Part shown: piece by piece, positions 1 through 7,733 of the stretch
How positions within the stretch are numbered: the stretch's first letter is position 1
How the letters are laid out: each line of letters opens with the position of its first letter
Assembly: GCF_008642335.1 (NCBI RefSeq)
Contig: NZ_CP029191.1
Coordinates: 5,828,001 to 5,892,000, forward strand
Direction of reading: 5' to 3'
DNA from: Streptomyces venezuelae
Lineage (GTDB): Bacteria > Actinomycetota > Actinomycetes > Streptomycetales > Streptomycetaceae
Length of the DNA: 64,000 nt
The notes under the pieces: generated by a model
Told to the model about the DNA's origin: nothing
What the model saw: the letters and a program-made list of their open reading frames with translations, nothing else
The model's database searches: none
Program-made: the position numbers and the translations under genes

Positions 1-1
1 C

Positions 2-469
2 CGTGCCGCCGTCGACGCCATCGACCGGGGCGAGTGCGTCGCCTTCTACCCCGAGGGCACCCTCACCAGGGACCCCGACATGTGGCCGATGACGGCCAAG
101 TCCGGTGCCGCGCGGGTCGCCCTGAAGACCAAGTGCCCGGTGATCCCCGTCGCCCAGTGGGGCGCCAACCTCGCCCTGCCGCCGTACAGCAAGAAGCCCG
201 CCTTCTTCCCGCGCAAGACCCTTCAGGTGAAGGCGGGACCGCCGGTCGACCTGTCGCGCTTCTACGACAAGGAGCCGACGCCCGACGTGCTGCGCGAGGT
301 GACCGAGACCATCATGGCCGCGATCACCGAACTCCTGGAGGAGGTCCGGGGCGAGAAGGCCCCCGATACGCCGTACGACCCGCGCAGGGCACGGCTGGAA
401 CAACGACGCAAGGCGGACCGCGGAACCACGCGTGGCTCCACGGACAGCTCCTCGGAGGACAGCAAGTGA
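2..469 (+). CDS. 1-acyl-sn-glycerol-3-phosphate acyltransferase (PlsC-like), 3' part
   Basis: The 5' end lies outside the window; about 155 C-terminal residues are visible, ending with TGA at 467-469. The first visible residues include FYPEGTLTRD, which fits the acyltransferase block FPEGT that binds the glycerol phosphate in PlsC enzymes. After it come a conserved VIPVAQWG stretch and a charged, Ser-rich tail. The family adds the second acyl chain to lysophosphatidate at the inner membrane in phospholipid synthesis. The stop overlaps the GTG of gpsA by 4 nt, so the two are probably translationally coupled. GpsA makes the glycerol-3-phosphate backbone, which supports the role. Exact acyl acceptor is inferred. 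Confidence 0.85.
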   Translation, partial: RAAVDAIDRGECVAFYPEGTLTRDPDMWPMTAKSGAARVALKTKCPVIPVAQWGANLALPPYSKKPAFFPRKTLQVKAGPPVDLSRFYDKEPTPDVLREVTETIMAAITELLEEVRGEKAPDTPYDPRRARLEQRRKADRGTTRGSTDSSSEDSK

Positions 470-1494
470 CGAACCCCGTGAACCCGGCGCGCCCCGTGAA
501 GGCCGCCGTCTTCGGAACGGGCTCCTGGGGTACGGCCTTCGGCATGGTGCTCGCCGACGCGGGCTGCGACGTCACCCTGTGGGGCCGCCGCGCCGAACTC
601 GCCGACGCCGTCAACTCCACGCGGACGAACCCGGACTACCTTCCCGGCGTGCGGCTCCCCGAGAACCTCCGGGCGACCTCCGACCCCGCCGAGGCCGCCG
701 CCGACGCCGACTTCACCGTCCTCGCGGTGCCCTCGCAGACGCTGCGCGGCAACCTCGCGGAGTGGGCGCCGCTGCTGGCCCCCGAGACCGTCCTCGTCTC
801 CCTCATGAAGGGCGTCGAACTCGGCTCCGCCATGCGGATGAGCGAGGTGATCGAGGACGTCACGAAGGTCGCATCGGACCGCGTCGCCGTCGTCACGGGG
901 CCCAACCTCGCCCGCGAGATCGCCGCACGGCAGCCCGCCGCCGCCGTCGTCGCCTGCCGGGACGAAGCCGTCGCCCAGCGCCTCCAGACGGCCTGCCACA
1001 CGCCGTACTTCCGCCCGTACACGAACACCGACGTCGTCGGCTGCGAACTCGGCGGCGCCGTGAAGAACGTCATCGGCCTCGCCGTCGGCATCGCCGACGG
1101 CATGGGCCTCGGGGACAACGCCAAGGGATCGCTGATCACGCGCGGCCTCGCCGAGACCACCCGGCTCGGCCTCGCCATGGGCGCCGAGCCGCTGACGTTC
1201 TCCGGACTCGCGGGCCTGGGCGACCTGGTGGCCACCTGCTCCTCGCCGCTGTCGCGCAACCACACCTTCGGCACCAACCTCGGCAAGGGCATGACCCTGG
1301 AGGAGACCATCGCGGTCACCAAGCAGACCGCCGAGGGCGTCAAGTCCTGCGAATCCGTGCTCGATCTGGCCCGCAGGCACGGCGTCGACATGCCGATCAC
1401 GGAGACGGTCGTGGGCATCGTGCACGAGGGCACACCCCCGATGGTCGCCCTCAAGGACCTCATGTCGCGCAGCGCCAAGCCCGAGCGCCGCTGA
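466..1494 (+). CDS. gpsA: NAD(P)-dependent glycerol-3-phosphate dehydrogenase GpsA
   Basis: Cytosolic enzyme reducing dihydroxyacetone phosphate to sn-glycerol-3-phosphate for phospholipid synthesis. The 342-residue product has the usual family length. The N-terminal Rossmann motif GTGSWGTA is at residues 17-24, and the substrate-domain signature GGAVKNVIGLAVG, containing the catalytic Lys, lies near residue 200. The GTG at 466 was chosen because it overlaps the plsC stop (GTGA) and places the Rossmann glycines at the usual distance from the N-terminus. The frame stays open further upstream, but that part is out-of-frame plsC sequence. ddl follows after 45 nt. Confidence 0.96.
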   Translation: MTNPVNPARPVKAAVFGTGSWGTAFGMVLADAGCDVTLWGRRAELADAVNSTRTNPDYLPGVRLPENLRATSDPAEAAADADFTVLAVPSQTLRGNLAEWAPLLAPETVLVSLMKGVELGSAMRMSEVIEDVTKVASDRVAVVTGPNLAREIAARQPAAAVVACRDEAVAQRLQTACHTPYFRPYTNTDVVGCELGGAVKNVIGLAVGIADGMGLGDNAKGSLITRGLAETTRLGLAMGAEPLTFSGLAGLGDLVATCSSPLSRNHTFGTNLGKGMTLEETIAVTKQTAEGVKSCESVLDLARRHGVDMPITETVVGIVHEGTPPMVALKDLMSRSAKPERR

Positions 1495-1539
1495 GGCACG
1501 CCTGACTACTCAGGGACCAACGGGTACTCTCAACGCGAT

Positions 1540-2697
1540 ATGAGCAGCGAGAACCTCCCCCAGAGCCCTGAGCAGCCGCCCCGCAAGCCGCGTGTGGCCG
1601 TCGTGTTCGGCGGCCGCAGCTCGGAGCACGGCATCTCCGTCGTCACGGCCGGTGCCGTGCTGCGCGCCATCGACCGCACCAAGTACGACGTCCTGCCGAT
1701 CGGCATCACCACGGACGGCCGGTGGGCGCTCACCGCCGACGAGCCCGAGCGGATGGCCATCGCCGACCGCACGATGCCGAACGTCTCCGACCTCGCCGAC
1801 TCCGTGGAGGGCGGCGTCGTCCTGCCCCTGGACCCCGGCAACCGCGAGGTCGTCTACAGCGAGCCCGGCTCCGTGCCCAAGGCCCTCGGCGAGGTCGACG
1901 TCGTCTTCCCGATGCTGCACGGTCCCTATGGAGAGGACGGCACCCTCCAGGGCCTGCTCGAACTCTCCGGAGTGCCCTACGTCGGCTCCGGGGTCCTCGC
2001 CTCGGCCGTCGGCCAGGACAAGGACTACATGAAGCGGGTGTTCTCCTCCTTCGGGCTGAACGTCGGCCCGTACCTGGTGATCCGCCCCCGCGAGTGGCAG
2101 CAGGACGAGGAAGGCGCCCGCCGGCGCATCGCGGACTTCGTGGGCGAACACGGCTGGCCGCTGTTCATCAAGCCCGCGCGCGCGGGCTCCTCCATCGGCA
2201 TCACGAAGGTCGACTCCTTCGACGGCCTCGACGAGGCCATCGCCGAGGCCCAGCACCACGACCCGAAGATCCTGATCGAGGCGCTGCTGCGCGGCCGCGA
2301 GATCGAGTGCGGCGTCCTGGAGTTCGAGGACGGGCCGCGCGCGAGCGTCCCGGCCGAGATCCCGCCCGTGCAGGCGCACGACTACTACGACTTCGACGCG
2401 AAGTACATCGACTCGGCGCCCGGCATCGTGCCCGCCCCGCTGACGCCCGAGGAGACCGCGGAGATCCAGCGGCTCGCCGTCGAGGCGTTCGAGGCGGCGT
2501 CCTGCGAGGGCCTGGTGCGCGCGGACTTCTTCCTCACCGAGGACGGCCGCTTCGTGATCAACGAGATCAACACGATGCCCGGCTTCACGCCCATCTCGAT
2601 GTACCCGCAGATGTGGGAGAAGAGCGGCGTCAGCTACCCCGAGCTGGTGGACCGCCTCATCCAGGCGGCCCTGAACCGCTCCACGGGCCTGCGCTGA
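1540..2697 (+). CDS. ddl: D-alanine--D-alanine ligase
   Basis: ATP-grasp enzyme joining two D-alanines for the peptidoglycan pentapeptide, acting in the cytosol; 385 residues. The N-terminal VVFGGRSSEHGIS motif, the GPYGEDGTLQG loop and the C-terminal metal-binding INEINTMPGFT are all present. The ATP-grasp core is intact (FIKPARAGSSIG, EFEDGPRASVPAEI). The C-terminus carries no obvious VanA-type lactate-ligase feature, so it is the housekeeping enzyme. The ATG at 1540 has no strong SD. The DUF3515 gene converges from the other strand 27 nt downstream. Confidence 0.96.
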   Translation: MSSENLPQSPEQPPRKPRVAVVFGGRSSEHGISVVTAGAVLRAIDRTKYDVLPIGITTDGRWALTADEPERMAIADRTMPNVSDLADSVEGGVVLPLDPGNREVVYSEPGSVPKALGEVDVVFPMLHGPYGEDGTLQGLLELSGVPYVGSGVLASAVGQDKDYMKRVFSSFGLNVGPYLVIRPREWQQDEEGARRRIADFVGEHGWPLFIKPARAGSSIGITKVDSFDGLDEAIAEAQHHDPKILIEALLRGREIECGVLEFEDGPRASVPAEIPPVQAHDYYDFDAKYIDSAPGIVPAPLTPEETAEIQRLAVEAFEAASCEGLVRADFFLTEDGRFVINEINTMPGFTPISMYPQMWEKSGVSYPELVDRLIQAALNRSTGLR

Positions 2698-2724
2698 CGC
2701 GCGCCCCGCACGCCGCCGCCCCCG

Positions 2725-3231
2725 TCAGGACGACGCGCCGATCCCCTTCGGGATCGTCTTCTTGATGGGGTCGGCGAAGTCCGTGAGCGGGCCCAGGCCG
2801 TCCGCCGTCCGCTCCTCGGGCAGCGTCACCTCCACGTACGCGAGGCGCGCACCGGTCGTGAAGGTGTACGACCCGTCGTCCCGCTTCTCCAGGAGCCAGG
2901 CCACGCCGTTCACCTTCACGCCGTTCTTCGGTGCGTAGGAGAGGTCGATCATCTTGGGGGGCCGCGGCACACCGCAGCGCAGTATGATCGCCGGGTCTCC
3001 CCACCCCGCGGTCAGCTCGGACTTCGGCCCGGGGTCGGTGCGCCCCAGCCCGTCGACCTTTTCCGGCAGCTGTCCGTGCAGGTCCCGGCAGAGACTCGCG
3101 GCCTTCGCGTCCGGGGACGGAACCACCACTGACGCCTCGTCGTCCGTACCTGAACAGGCAGCTGTCGTGATCGACAGGGCGAGGGCGGACATTCCTGTGA
3201 GGCAGCGGCGCCGGAGGTGGGGGATGTTCAC
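2725..3231 (-). CDS. DUF3515 family lipoprotein
   Basis: A 168-residue secreted lipoprotein of unknown function. It has a basic N-terminus, a hydrophobic stretch and a lipobox (TTAAC, lipid-carrying Cys at about residue 26), followed by Gly/Ser/Asp. The mature part has CRDLHGQLP and WGDPAIILRCGVPRP, typical of DUF3515. Two further Cys in the mature domain could form a disulfide. It is convergent with ddl and lies just downstream of, and in the same direction as, the Lrp-type effector-domain gene. The conserved position beside ddl in streptomycetes suggests an envelope role, but that is inference. Confidence 0.85.
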   Translation of the reverse strand: MNIPHLRRRCLTGMSALALSITTAACSGTDDEASVVVPSPDAKAASLCRDLHGQLPEKVDGLGRTDPGPKSELTAGWGDPAIILRCGVPRPPKMIDLSYAPKNGVKVNGVAWLLEKRDDGSYTFTTGARLAYVEVTLPEERTADGLGPLTDFADPIKKTIPKGIGASS

Positions 3232-3251
3232 CGGGCCAGGGTAGACGGGGG

Positions 3252-3485
3252 CTACAAGTGCACGACCGGGCAGGTCAGAGTTCTTGTGATGCCGTCCACC
3301 TGCTGGACCTTGGCGACCACCATGCGGCCGAGTTCGTCCACCGTGTCCGCCTGGGCGCGCACGATGACATCGTAGGGTCCGGTCACGTCCTCGGCCTGGA
3401 TCACTCCCGGGATCTTGCCGATCAGCTCGGCGACGGTCGACGCCTTGCCGACCTCTGTTTGGATCAGGATGTACGCCTGTACCAC
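3252..3485 (-). CDS. Lrp/AsnC ligand-binding (RAM) domain protein
   Basis: A 77-residue protein consisting only of the effector-binding ACT-like domain of Lrp/AsnC regulators, without a helix-turn-helix. Features include AYILIQTEVGK at the N-terminus and GPYDVIVRAQADTVDELGR in the middle. Such stand-alone domains form oligomers and bind amino acids, sometimes modulating full-length Lrp proteins. Start GTG at 3485 was chosen because GGAGG lies just upstream on the minus strand; longer in-frame extensions upstream have no homology-like sequence. The DUF3515 gene follows 20 nt downstream, possibly in one transcript. Ligand unknown. Confidence 0.85.
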   Translation of the reverse strand: MVQAYILIQTEVGKASTVAELIGKIPGVIQAEDVTGPYDVIVRAQADTVDELGRMVVAKVQQVDGITRTLTCPVVHL

Positions 3486-3697
3486 GGAACCTCCAGGGCG
3501 GCCACGAGGATCATGTGGGGGGAGAAAGGGACGCCACGGTACCGCGTCGCCGCTCGCCGCGGGGAGACCCGGGTGACCTGTGGCGCGCACATCGCGGTGG
3601 ACGGACAGCAGAAGTTGACGGTCACGTCGACCGTACCGACGACAGAGACGGCTCGCGACCGGGGGCCGGGCAGCTTGAAAGGGCATGGTGAGACTCG

Positions 3698-4666
3698 GTG
3701 AAGGGATCCGTGGGCGAGTTGGGGGAGTTCGGGCTCATCAGAGAGCTCACTTCACGGCTCACCTCCACGCCGGCCGTACGGCTCGGCCCCGGTGACGACG
3801 CGGCGGTCGTGACCGCCCCGGACCGCAGGGTCGTGGCGAGCACCGACATCCTCCTCGAAGGGCGGCACTTCCGCCGCGACTGGTCGACCGCGTACGACGT
3901 GGGCCGCAAGGCGGCCGCGCAGAACCTCGCCGACATCGCGGCCATGGGCGCCGTGCCGACCGCGCTGCTGCTCGGCCTGGTCGTGCCCGCCGAACTCCCG
4001 GCGAGCTGGCCCACCGAGCTGATGGACGGCCTCAGGGACGAGTGCCAGGTGGCGGGCGCGGCCGTCGTCGGCGGCGACGTGGTGCGCGGCGACACGATCA
4101 CCGTCGCCATCACCGCTCTCGGCGATCTGCGCAACCACGACCCCGTCACGCGCGCGGGCGCCCAGCCCGGCGACGTCGTCGCCGTCACGGGCTGGCTCGG
4201 CTGGTCCGCGGCCGGGCACGCGGTGCTCTCCCGCGGCTTCCGCTCCCCGCGCGCCTTCGTGGAGGCCCACCGCAGGCCGGAACCGCCGTACCACGCGGGC
4301 CCCGCGGCCGCCGGTCTCGGCGCGACCTCCATGACGGACGTCAGCGACGGCCTCATCGCCGACCTCGGGCACATCGCCGACGCCAGCAAGGTGCGGATCG
4401 ACATCCGCTCAGGAGACGTCGACGTGCCCTCCCAGATGAACGACATCGGCCAGGCCGTCGGTGTCGACCCGCTCCAGTGGGTGCTCAACGGCGGCGAGGA
4501 CCACGCCATCGTGGCGACGTTCCCTCCGGACGTGAAACTGCCCGCCCGCTGGAAGGTCATCGGCGAGGTCCTCAACCCCTCCGCGCTGCCCCAGGTGACC
4601 GTGGACGGCGCCCCGTGGACCAGTAAGGGCTGGGACCACTTCGGGGACAACGGGGACGCCGAGTGA
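3698..4666 (+). CDS. thiL: Thiamine-monophosphate kinase
   Basis: Phosphorylates thiamine monophosphate to thiamine pyrophosphate, the last step of the pathway; 322 residues, normal length. The AIR-synthase-related fold is shown by GELGEFGLI at the start, [11 protein letters not shown] (ATP/Mg binding) at about residues 28-38, [11 protein letters not shown], and the C-terminal [16 protein letters not shown] at 3698 is preferred; a second GTG at 3710 would remove four residues. The stop overlaps the GTG of thiD by 4 nt, so the pair is coupled. A TPP riboswitch-linked thiamine transporter lies at the far end of this window. Confidence 0.95.
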   Translation: MKGSVGELGEFGLIRELTSRLTSTPAVRLGPGDDAAVVTAPDRRVVASTDILLEGRHFRRDWSTAYDVGRKAAAQNLADIAAMGAVPTALLLGLVVPAELPASWPTELMDGLRDECQVAGAAVVGGDVVRGDTITVAITALGDLRNHDPVTRAGAQPGDVVAVTGWLGWSAAGHAVLSRGFRSPRAFVEAHRRPEPPYHAGPAAAGLGATSMTDVSDGLIADLGHIADASKVRIDIRSGDVDVPSQMNDIGQAVGVDPLQWVLNGGEDHAIVATFPPDVKLPARWKVIGEVLNPSALPQVTVDGAPWTSKGWDHFGDNGDAE

Positions 4667-5472
4667 CCGCCCCGCCGCGTGTCCTGACCGTCGCCGGATC
4701 CGACTCCGGCGGCGGCGCGGGCATCCAGGCCGACCTCAAGACGATGCTCGCCCTCGGCACGCACGGCATGAGCGTCGTCACGGCTGTCACCGCGCAGAAC
4801 TCCCTGGGCGTGCAGGGCTTCTGGGAGCTTCCGGTGGAGGCGGTGCGGGCCCAGTACCGCAGCGTCGTCGACGACATCGGCGTACAGGCAGTGAAGACCG
4901 GCATGCTCGCCTCGGCGGCGCTGGTCGAGACGGTCGCCGAGCTCATAGCGGGCACGGACGCACCGTCCGTCGTCGACCCGGTCGGCGTCTCCAAGCACGG
5001 CGACTCACTGCTCGCCGCGTCCGCGCTGGACTCGGTCCGCACGAAACTGCTGCCCGCCGCCACGGTCGCGACCCCCAACCTCGACGAGGTCGCACAGCTC
5101 ACCGGCATCGAGGTGGACTCCGAGGACGGCCTGCGGCGCGCGGCGGACGCAGTCCTCGCGTACGGGCCGCGGTGGGTCCTCATCAAGGGCGGCCACCTCC
5201 GCGGCGACGCCGTGGACCTGCTCACCGACGGCTCGGAGGAGCACGTCCTGCGCGCCCCCCGGCACGACAACCGCCACACGCACGGCACGGGCTGCACCCT
5301 GGCCAGCGCGATCGCGTCGCAGCTGGCGAAGGGGCAGAGCGTGCCGGAGGCCGTGACGGCGGCCAAGGAGTACGTCACCGGGGCGATCGCCGAGGGGTTC
5401 GCGCTCGGCGGCGGGATCGGCCCGGTGGACCACGGCTGGCGGTTCCGGGCGGGCCCGCGCGACGGCCGATAG
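4663..5472 (+). CDS. thiD: Hydroxymethylpyrimidine/phosphomethylpyrimidine kinase
   Basis: Ribokinase-fold kinase that phosphorylates HMP to HMP-P and then HMP-PP for thiamine synthesis; 269 residues. The N-terminal [18 protein letters not shown] signature is at about residues 8-25. The C-terminal anion-hole motif [10 protein letters not shown] contains the catalytic Cys/Gly loop. Translation starts at a GTG overlapping thiL's stop. The gene ends at a strong hairpin shared with the convergent rpmB. No ThiE fusion is present. Confidence 0.95.
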   Translation: MTAPPRVLTVAGSDSGGGAGIQADLKTMLALGTHGMSVVTAVTAQNSLGVQGFWELPVEAVRAQYRSVVDDIGVQAVKTGMLASAALVETVAELIAGTDAPSVVDPVGVSKHGDSLLAASALDSVRTKLLPAATVATPNLDEVAQLTGIEVDSEDGLRRAADAVLAYGPRWVLIKGGHLRGDAVDLLTDGSEEHVLRAPRHDNRHTHGTGCTLASAIASQLAKGQSVPEAVTAAKEYVTGAIAEGFALGGGIGPVDHGWRFRAGPRDGR

Positions 5473-5485
5473 GTCACGGACAGAC

Positions 5486-5523
5486 GAAAGAGCCGGTCCC
5501 CCCGAAGGGGAACCGGCTCTTTC
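5486..5523. terminator. Bidirectional terminator between thiD and rpmB
   Basis: Near-perfect inverted repeat: GAAAGAGCCGGT then CCCC on the left, GGGGAACCGGCTCTTTC on the right, with a small loop. Adenines flank the left side and thymines the right, so it can end transcription both from thiD (plus) and rpmB (minus). Confidence 0.85.
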
Positions 5524-5551
5524 GGCAACCAGCTAGGTGGCCGCGCTGGCG

Positions 5552-5737
5552 TCAGCGCGAGACCTTGCCGGCCTTGATGCACGAGGTGCAGGCGTTGAGG
5601 CGCTTCGGCGTCCCGCTCACCATGGCACGCACACGCTGGATGTTCGGGTTCCAGCGACGAGGCGTACGGCGGTGCGAGTGCGAGATGTTGTTGCCGAAGC
5701 CCGGCCCCTTGCCACAGACGTCGCAGTTGGCAGCCAC
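5552..5737 (-). CDS. rpmB: 50S ribosomal protein L28
   Basis: A 61-residue ribosomal protein with the L28 signatures ANCDVCGKGPGFGNNISHSH and TPRRWNPNIQRVR. The zinc-ligand pattern is C-x2-C near the N-terminus (CDVC) with a second pair, CTSC, near the C-terminus, so this is the zinc-containing (C+) form. Streptomycetes often carry a second, zinc-free L28 controlled by Zur elsewhere; this copy is the housekeeping one. Monocistronic, convergent with thiD. Confidence 0.96.
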   Translation of the reverse strand: MAANCDVCGKGPGFGNNISHSHRRTPRRWNPNIQRVRAMVSGTPKRLNACTSCIKAGKVSR

Positions 5738-5976
5738 GGGTCACTCCAAAGACTTCAGATGCACTTACGGTTAAACCCGGCATGCCGGGATCAGTGCAAT
5801 GATCGAAGTGGCGTTGCCAGGAGGAATGGCCCGATGCGTATCGGGCAACCGAAGCAGCATACAACGACTGCTTCGGTACAACGAAACTACCACGGACGGC
5901 CCGGCCCCCGCCCCGGGCCCTCCGTTCACGCTGGGTCTACGCTGCGTCCATTCCGGATGGTCAAGGAGGCGAACAG

Positions 5977-7659
5977 GTGCCGCAGAACCTCGACGCGGTC
6001 GCGGTGCGCGCCTGGTGCCGACTGGCTCTGGACGCCCTCGGCAGGGCCCGTGAGGAGATCGACTCGATCAACGTCTATCCGGTCGCCGACGGGGACACCG
6101 GGACGAACCTCTATCTGACCGCGGAGTCCGCCTCCCAGGCGGTCGACGCGGCGTTCACGGGCCACGAACCCGCCCTTCCCTCGCTGGCCGAGACGGTGCG
6201 CGCGATGGCGCACGGCGCGCTCATAGGCGCCCGCGGGAACTCGGGCACGATCCTTTCGCAGCTGCTGCGGGGGATGGCGCAGGTCATCGCCGCCGAGGGG
6301 GAGCCGGGCGGTGAGACAGATCACGTCGAGGGGCCGGTGCTGGCGCGCGCGCTGCGGCAGGCCGCCGAATCCGCGTACCAGGCGGTCGCCCACCCCGTGG
6401 AGGGCACCGTCCTGACGGTGGCCACCGCGGCGGCCGACGCGGCGACCGGCACCGGCGGCGACTGCGGGGCCGTGGCCAGGGCGGCGTACGACGGAGCCTG
6501 CGCGGCGCTCGACGCGACGCCGGGACAGCTCGCGGTGCTCGGCCGCGCGGGAGTCGTGGACGCCGGAGGGCGCGGGCTCGTGGCGGTCCTGGGGGCGCTG
6601 ACGGGCGCCCTGTCGGGCGAGAGCCTCACTCCGAGGAGCACGGCACACCTCAAGGGCTCGGCCCACGCGCGCGTGGACGCCGACGAAGGCGAGGCCGTCG
6701 AGTGCGATGACGTACCCGGCGAGGAGGGCGCCCCCGCCTTCGAGGTGATCTACCTCCTGGAGGCGGACGACGACGCCGTCACCCGACTGCGGGCCCGCCT
6801 CGACCGGCTCGGCGACTCCCTCGTCGTGGTCGGCGGCGACGGGCTCTGGAACGTCCACGTCCATGTCGACGACGCGGGAGCGGCCGTCGAGGCCGGCGTG
6901 GAGGCGGGCCGCCCCCACCGCATCCGCATCACCCACTTCGGGGCGGACGACGCGCACACCGCGTCCCAGCGCTCCACCGCCCCGCCCAGGGAACGCGCAC
7001 AGCGTGCCGTCGTCGCCGTCGTGCCCGGCGAGGGCCTCGCGGGCCTGTACTCCGAGGCCGGGGCGACCACCGTGCCCGCGCGCGTGGGGGAGCCGCCCGC
7101 CAGCGGCGAGCTCGTCGACGCGATCCGGCGGGCCCACGCCCGCGAGGTCGTGCTCCTGCCCAACGACGCCGAGCTGCGGCACACCGCGGCCGCCGCCGCG
7201 GAACAGGCCCGCACCGAAGGCGTACGCGTCGCGCTCATCCCCACCCGCTCCGCCGTCCAGGGCATCGCGGCCCTCGCCGTGCACGAGCCGGACCGCCGCT
7301 TCGACGAGGACGTCGTCGCCATGACCTCGGCGGCCGGCGCGACCCGCTACGGCGAACTGGCCGTCGCCGAGCGGCAGTCCTGGACCATGGCGGGCATCTG
7401 CCAGAGCGGCGACGTGCTCGGTCTGATCGACGGCGACGTCGCCGTGATCGGCTCCGAGGTGGCCCGCACCGCCGTCTCCGTCCTCGACCGCATGCTGTCG
7501 GCGGGCGGCGAGATGGTCACGCTCGTGCTCGGCGAATCGGTGCCCGACAGCGTCGCGGAACACCTGGAGAAGCACGTGCGCGAGGCGTACCTGGCCGTCG
7601 ACACCGTCGTCTACCGCGGCGGCCGCCAGTCGGCGCTCATGCTCATCGGCGTGGAGTAG
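5977..7659 (+). CDS. DAK2 domain protein, FakA-like fatty acid kinase subunit
   Basis: A 560-residue protein. The N-terminal DAK2 (dihydroxyacetone kinase L-type, ATP-binding) domain has the signature INVYPVADGDTGTNL at about residues 30-44 and a GNSGTILSQLLRG loop. The C-terminal half is the DegV/DAK1-like domain characteristic of YloV/FakA. In Firmicutes FakA phosphorylates fatty acids bound to FakB (DegV) proteins; whether this holds in Streptomyces is inference. GTG at 5977 is preceded by AAGGAGG at good spacing. recG follows within 80 nt, a conserved pairing in actinobacteria. Confidence 0.88.
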   Translation: MPQNLDAVAVRAWCRLALDALGRAREEIDSINVYPVADGDTGTNLYLTAESASQAVDAAFTGHEPALPSLAETVRAMAHGALIGARGNSGTILSQLLRGMAQVIAAEGEPGGETDHVEGPVLARALRQAAESAYQAVAHPVEGTVLTVATAAADAATGTGGDCGAVARAAYDGACAALDATPGQLAVLGRAGVVDAGGRGLVAVLGALTGALSGESLTPRSTAHLKGSAHARVDADEGEAVECDDVPGEEGAPAFEVIYLLEADDDAVTRLRARLDRLGDSLVVVGGDGLWNVHVHVDDAGAAVEAGVEAGRPHRIRITHFGADDAHTASQRSTAPPRERAQRAVVAVVPGEGLAGLYSEAGATTVPARVGEPPASGELVDAIRRAHAREVVLLPNDAELRHTAAAAAEQARTEGVRVALIPTRSAVQGIAALAVHEPDRRFDEDVVAMTSAAGATRYGELAVAERQSWTMAGICQSGDVLGLIDGDVAVIGSEVARTAVSVLDRMLSAGGEMVTLVLGESVPDSVAEHLEKHVREAYLAVDTVVYRGGRQSALMLIGVE

Positions 7660-7733
7660 CGCCGCCGCGGGCCGGGGGCAGGAGGCCGCGGATCCGGGGG
7701 ACCTGCACCGCGATGTCAGTGCCGTGGTGTGCA

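Noticed and set aside
34..465. Open frame extending GpsA by 144 residues upstream
   Set aside because: The same DNA encodes the PlsC motif FYPEGT in another frame, and the extra residues are Arg/Gly-rich shadow sequence.
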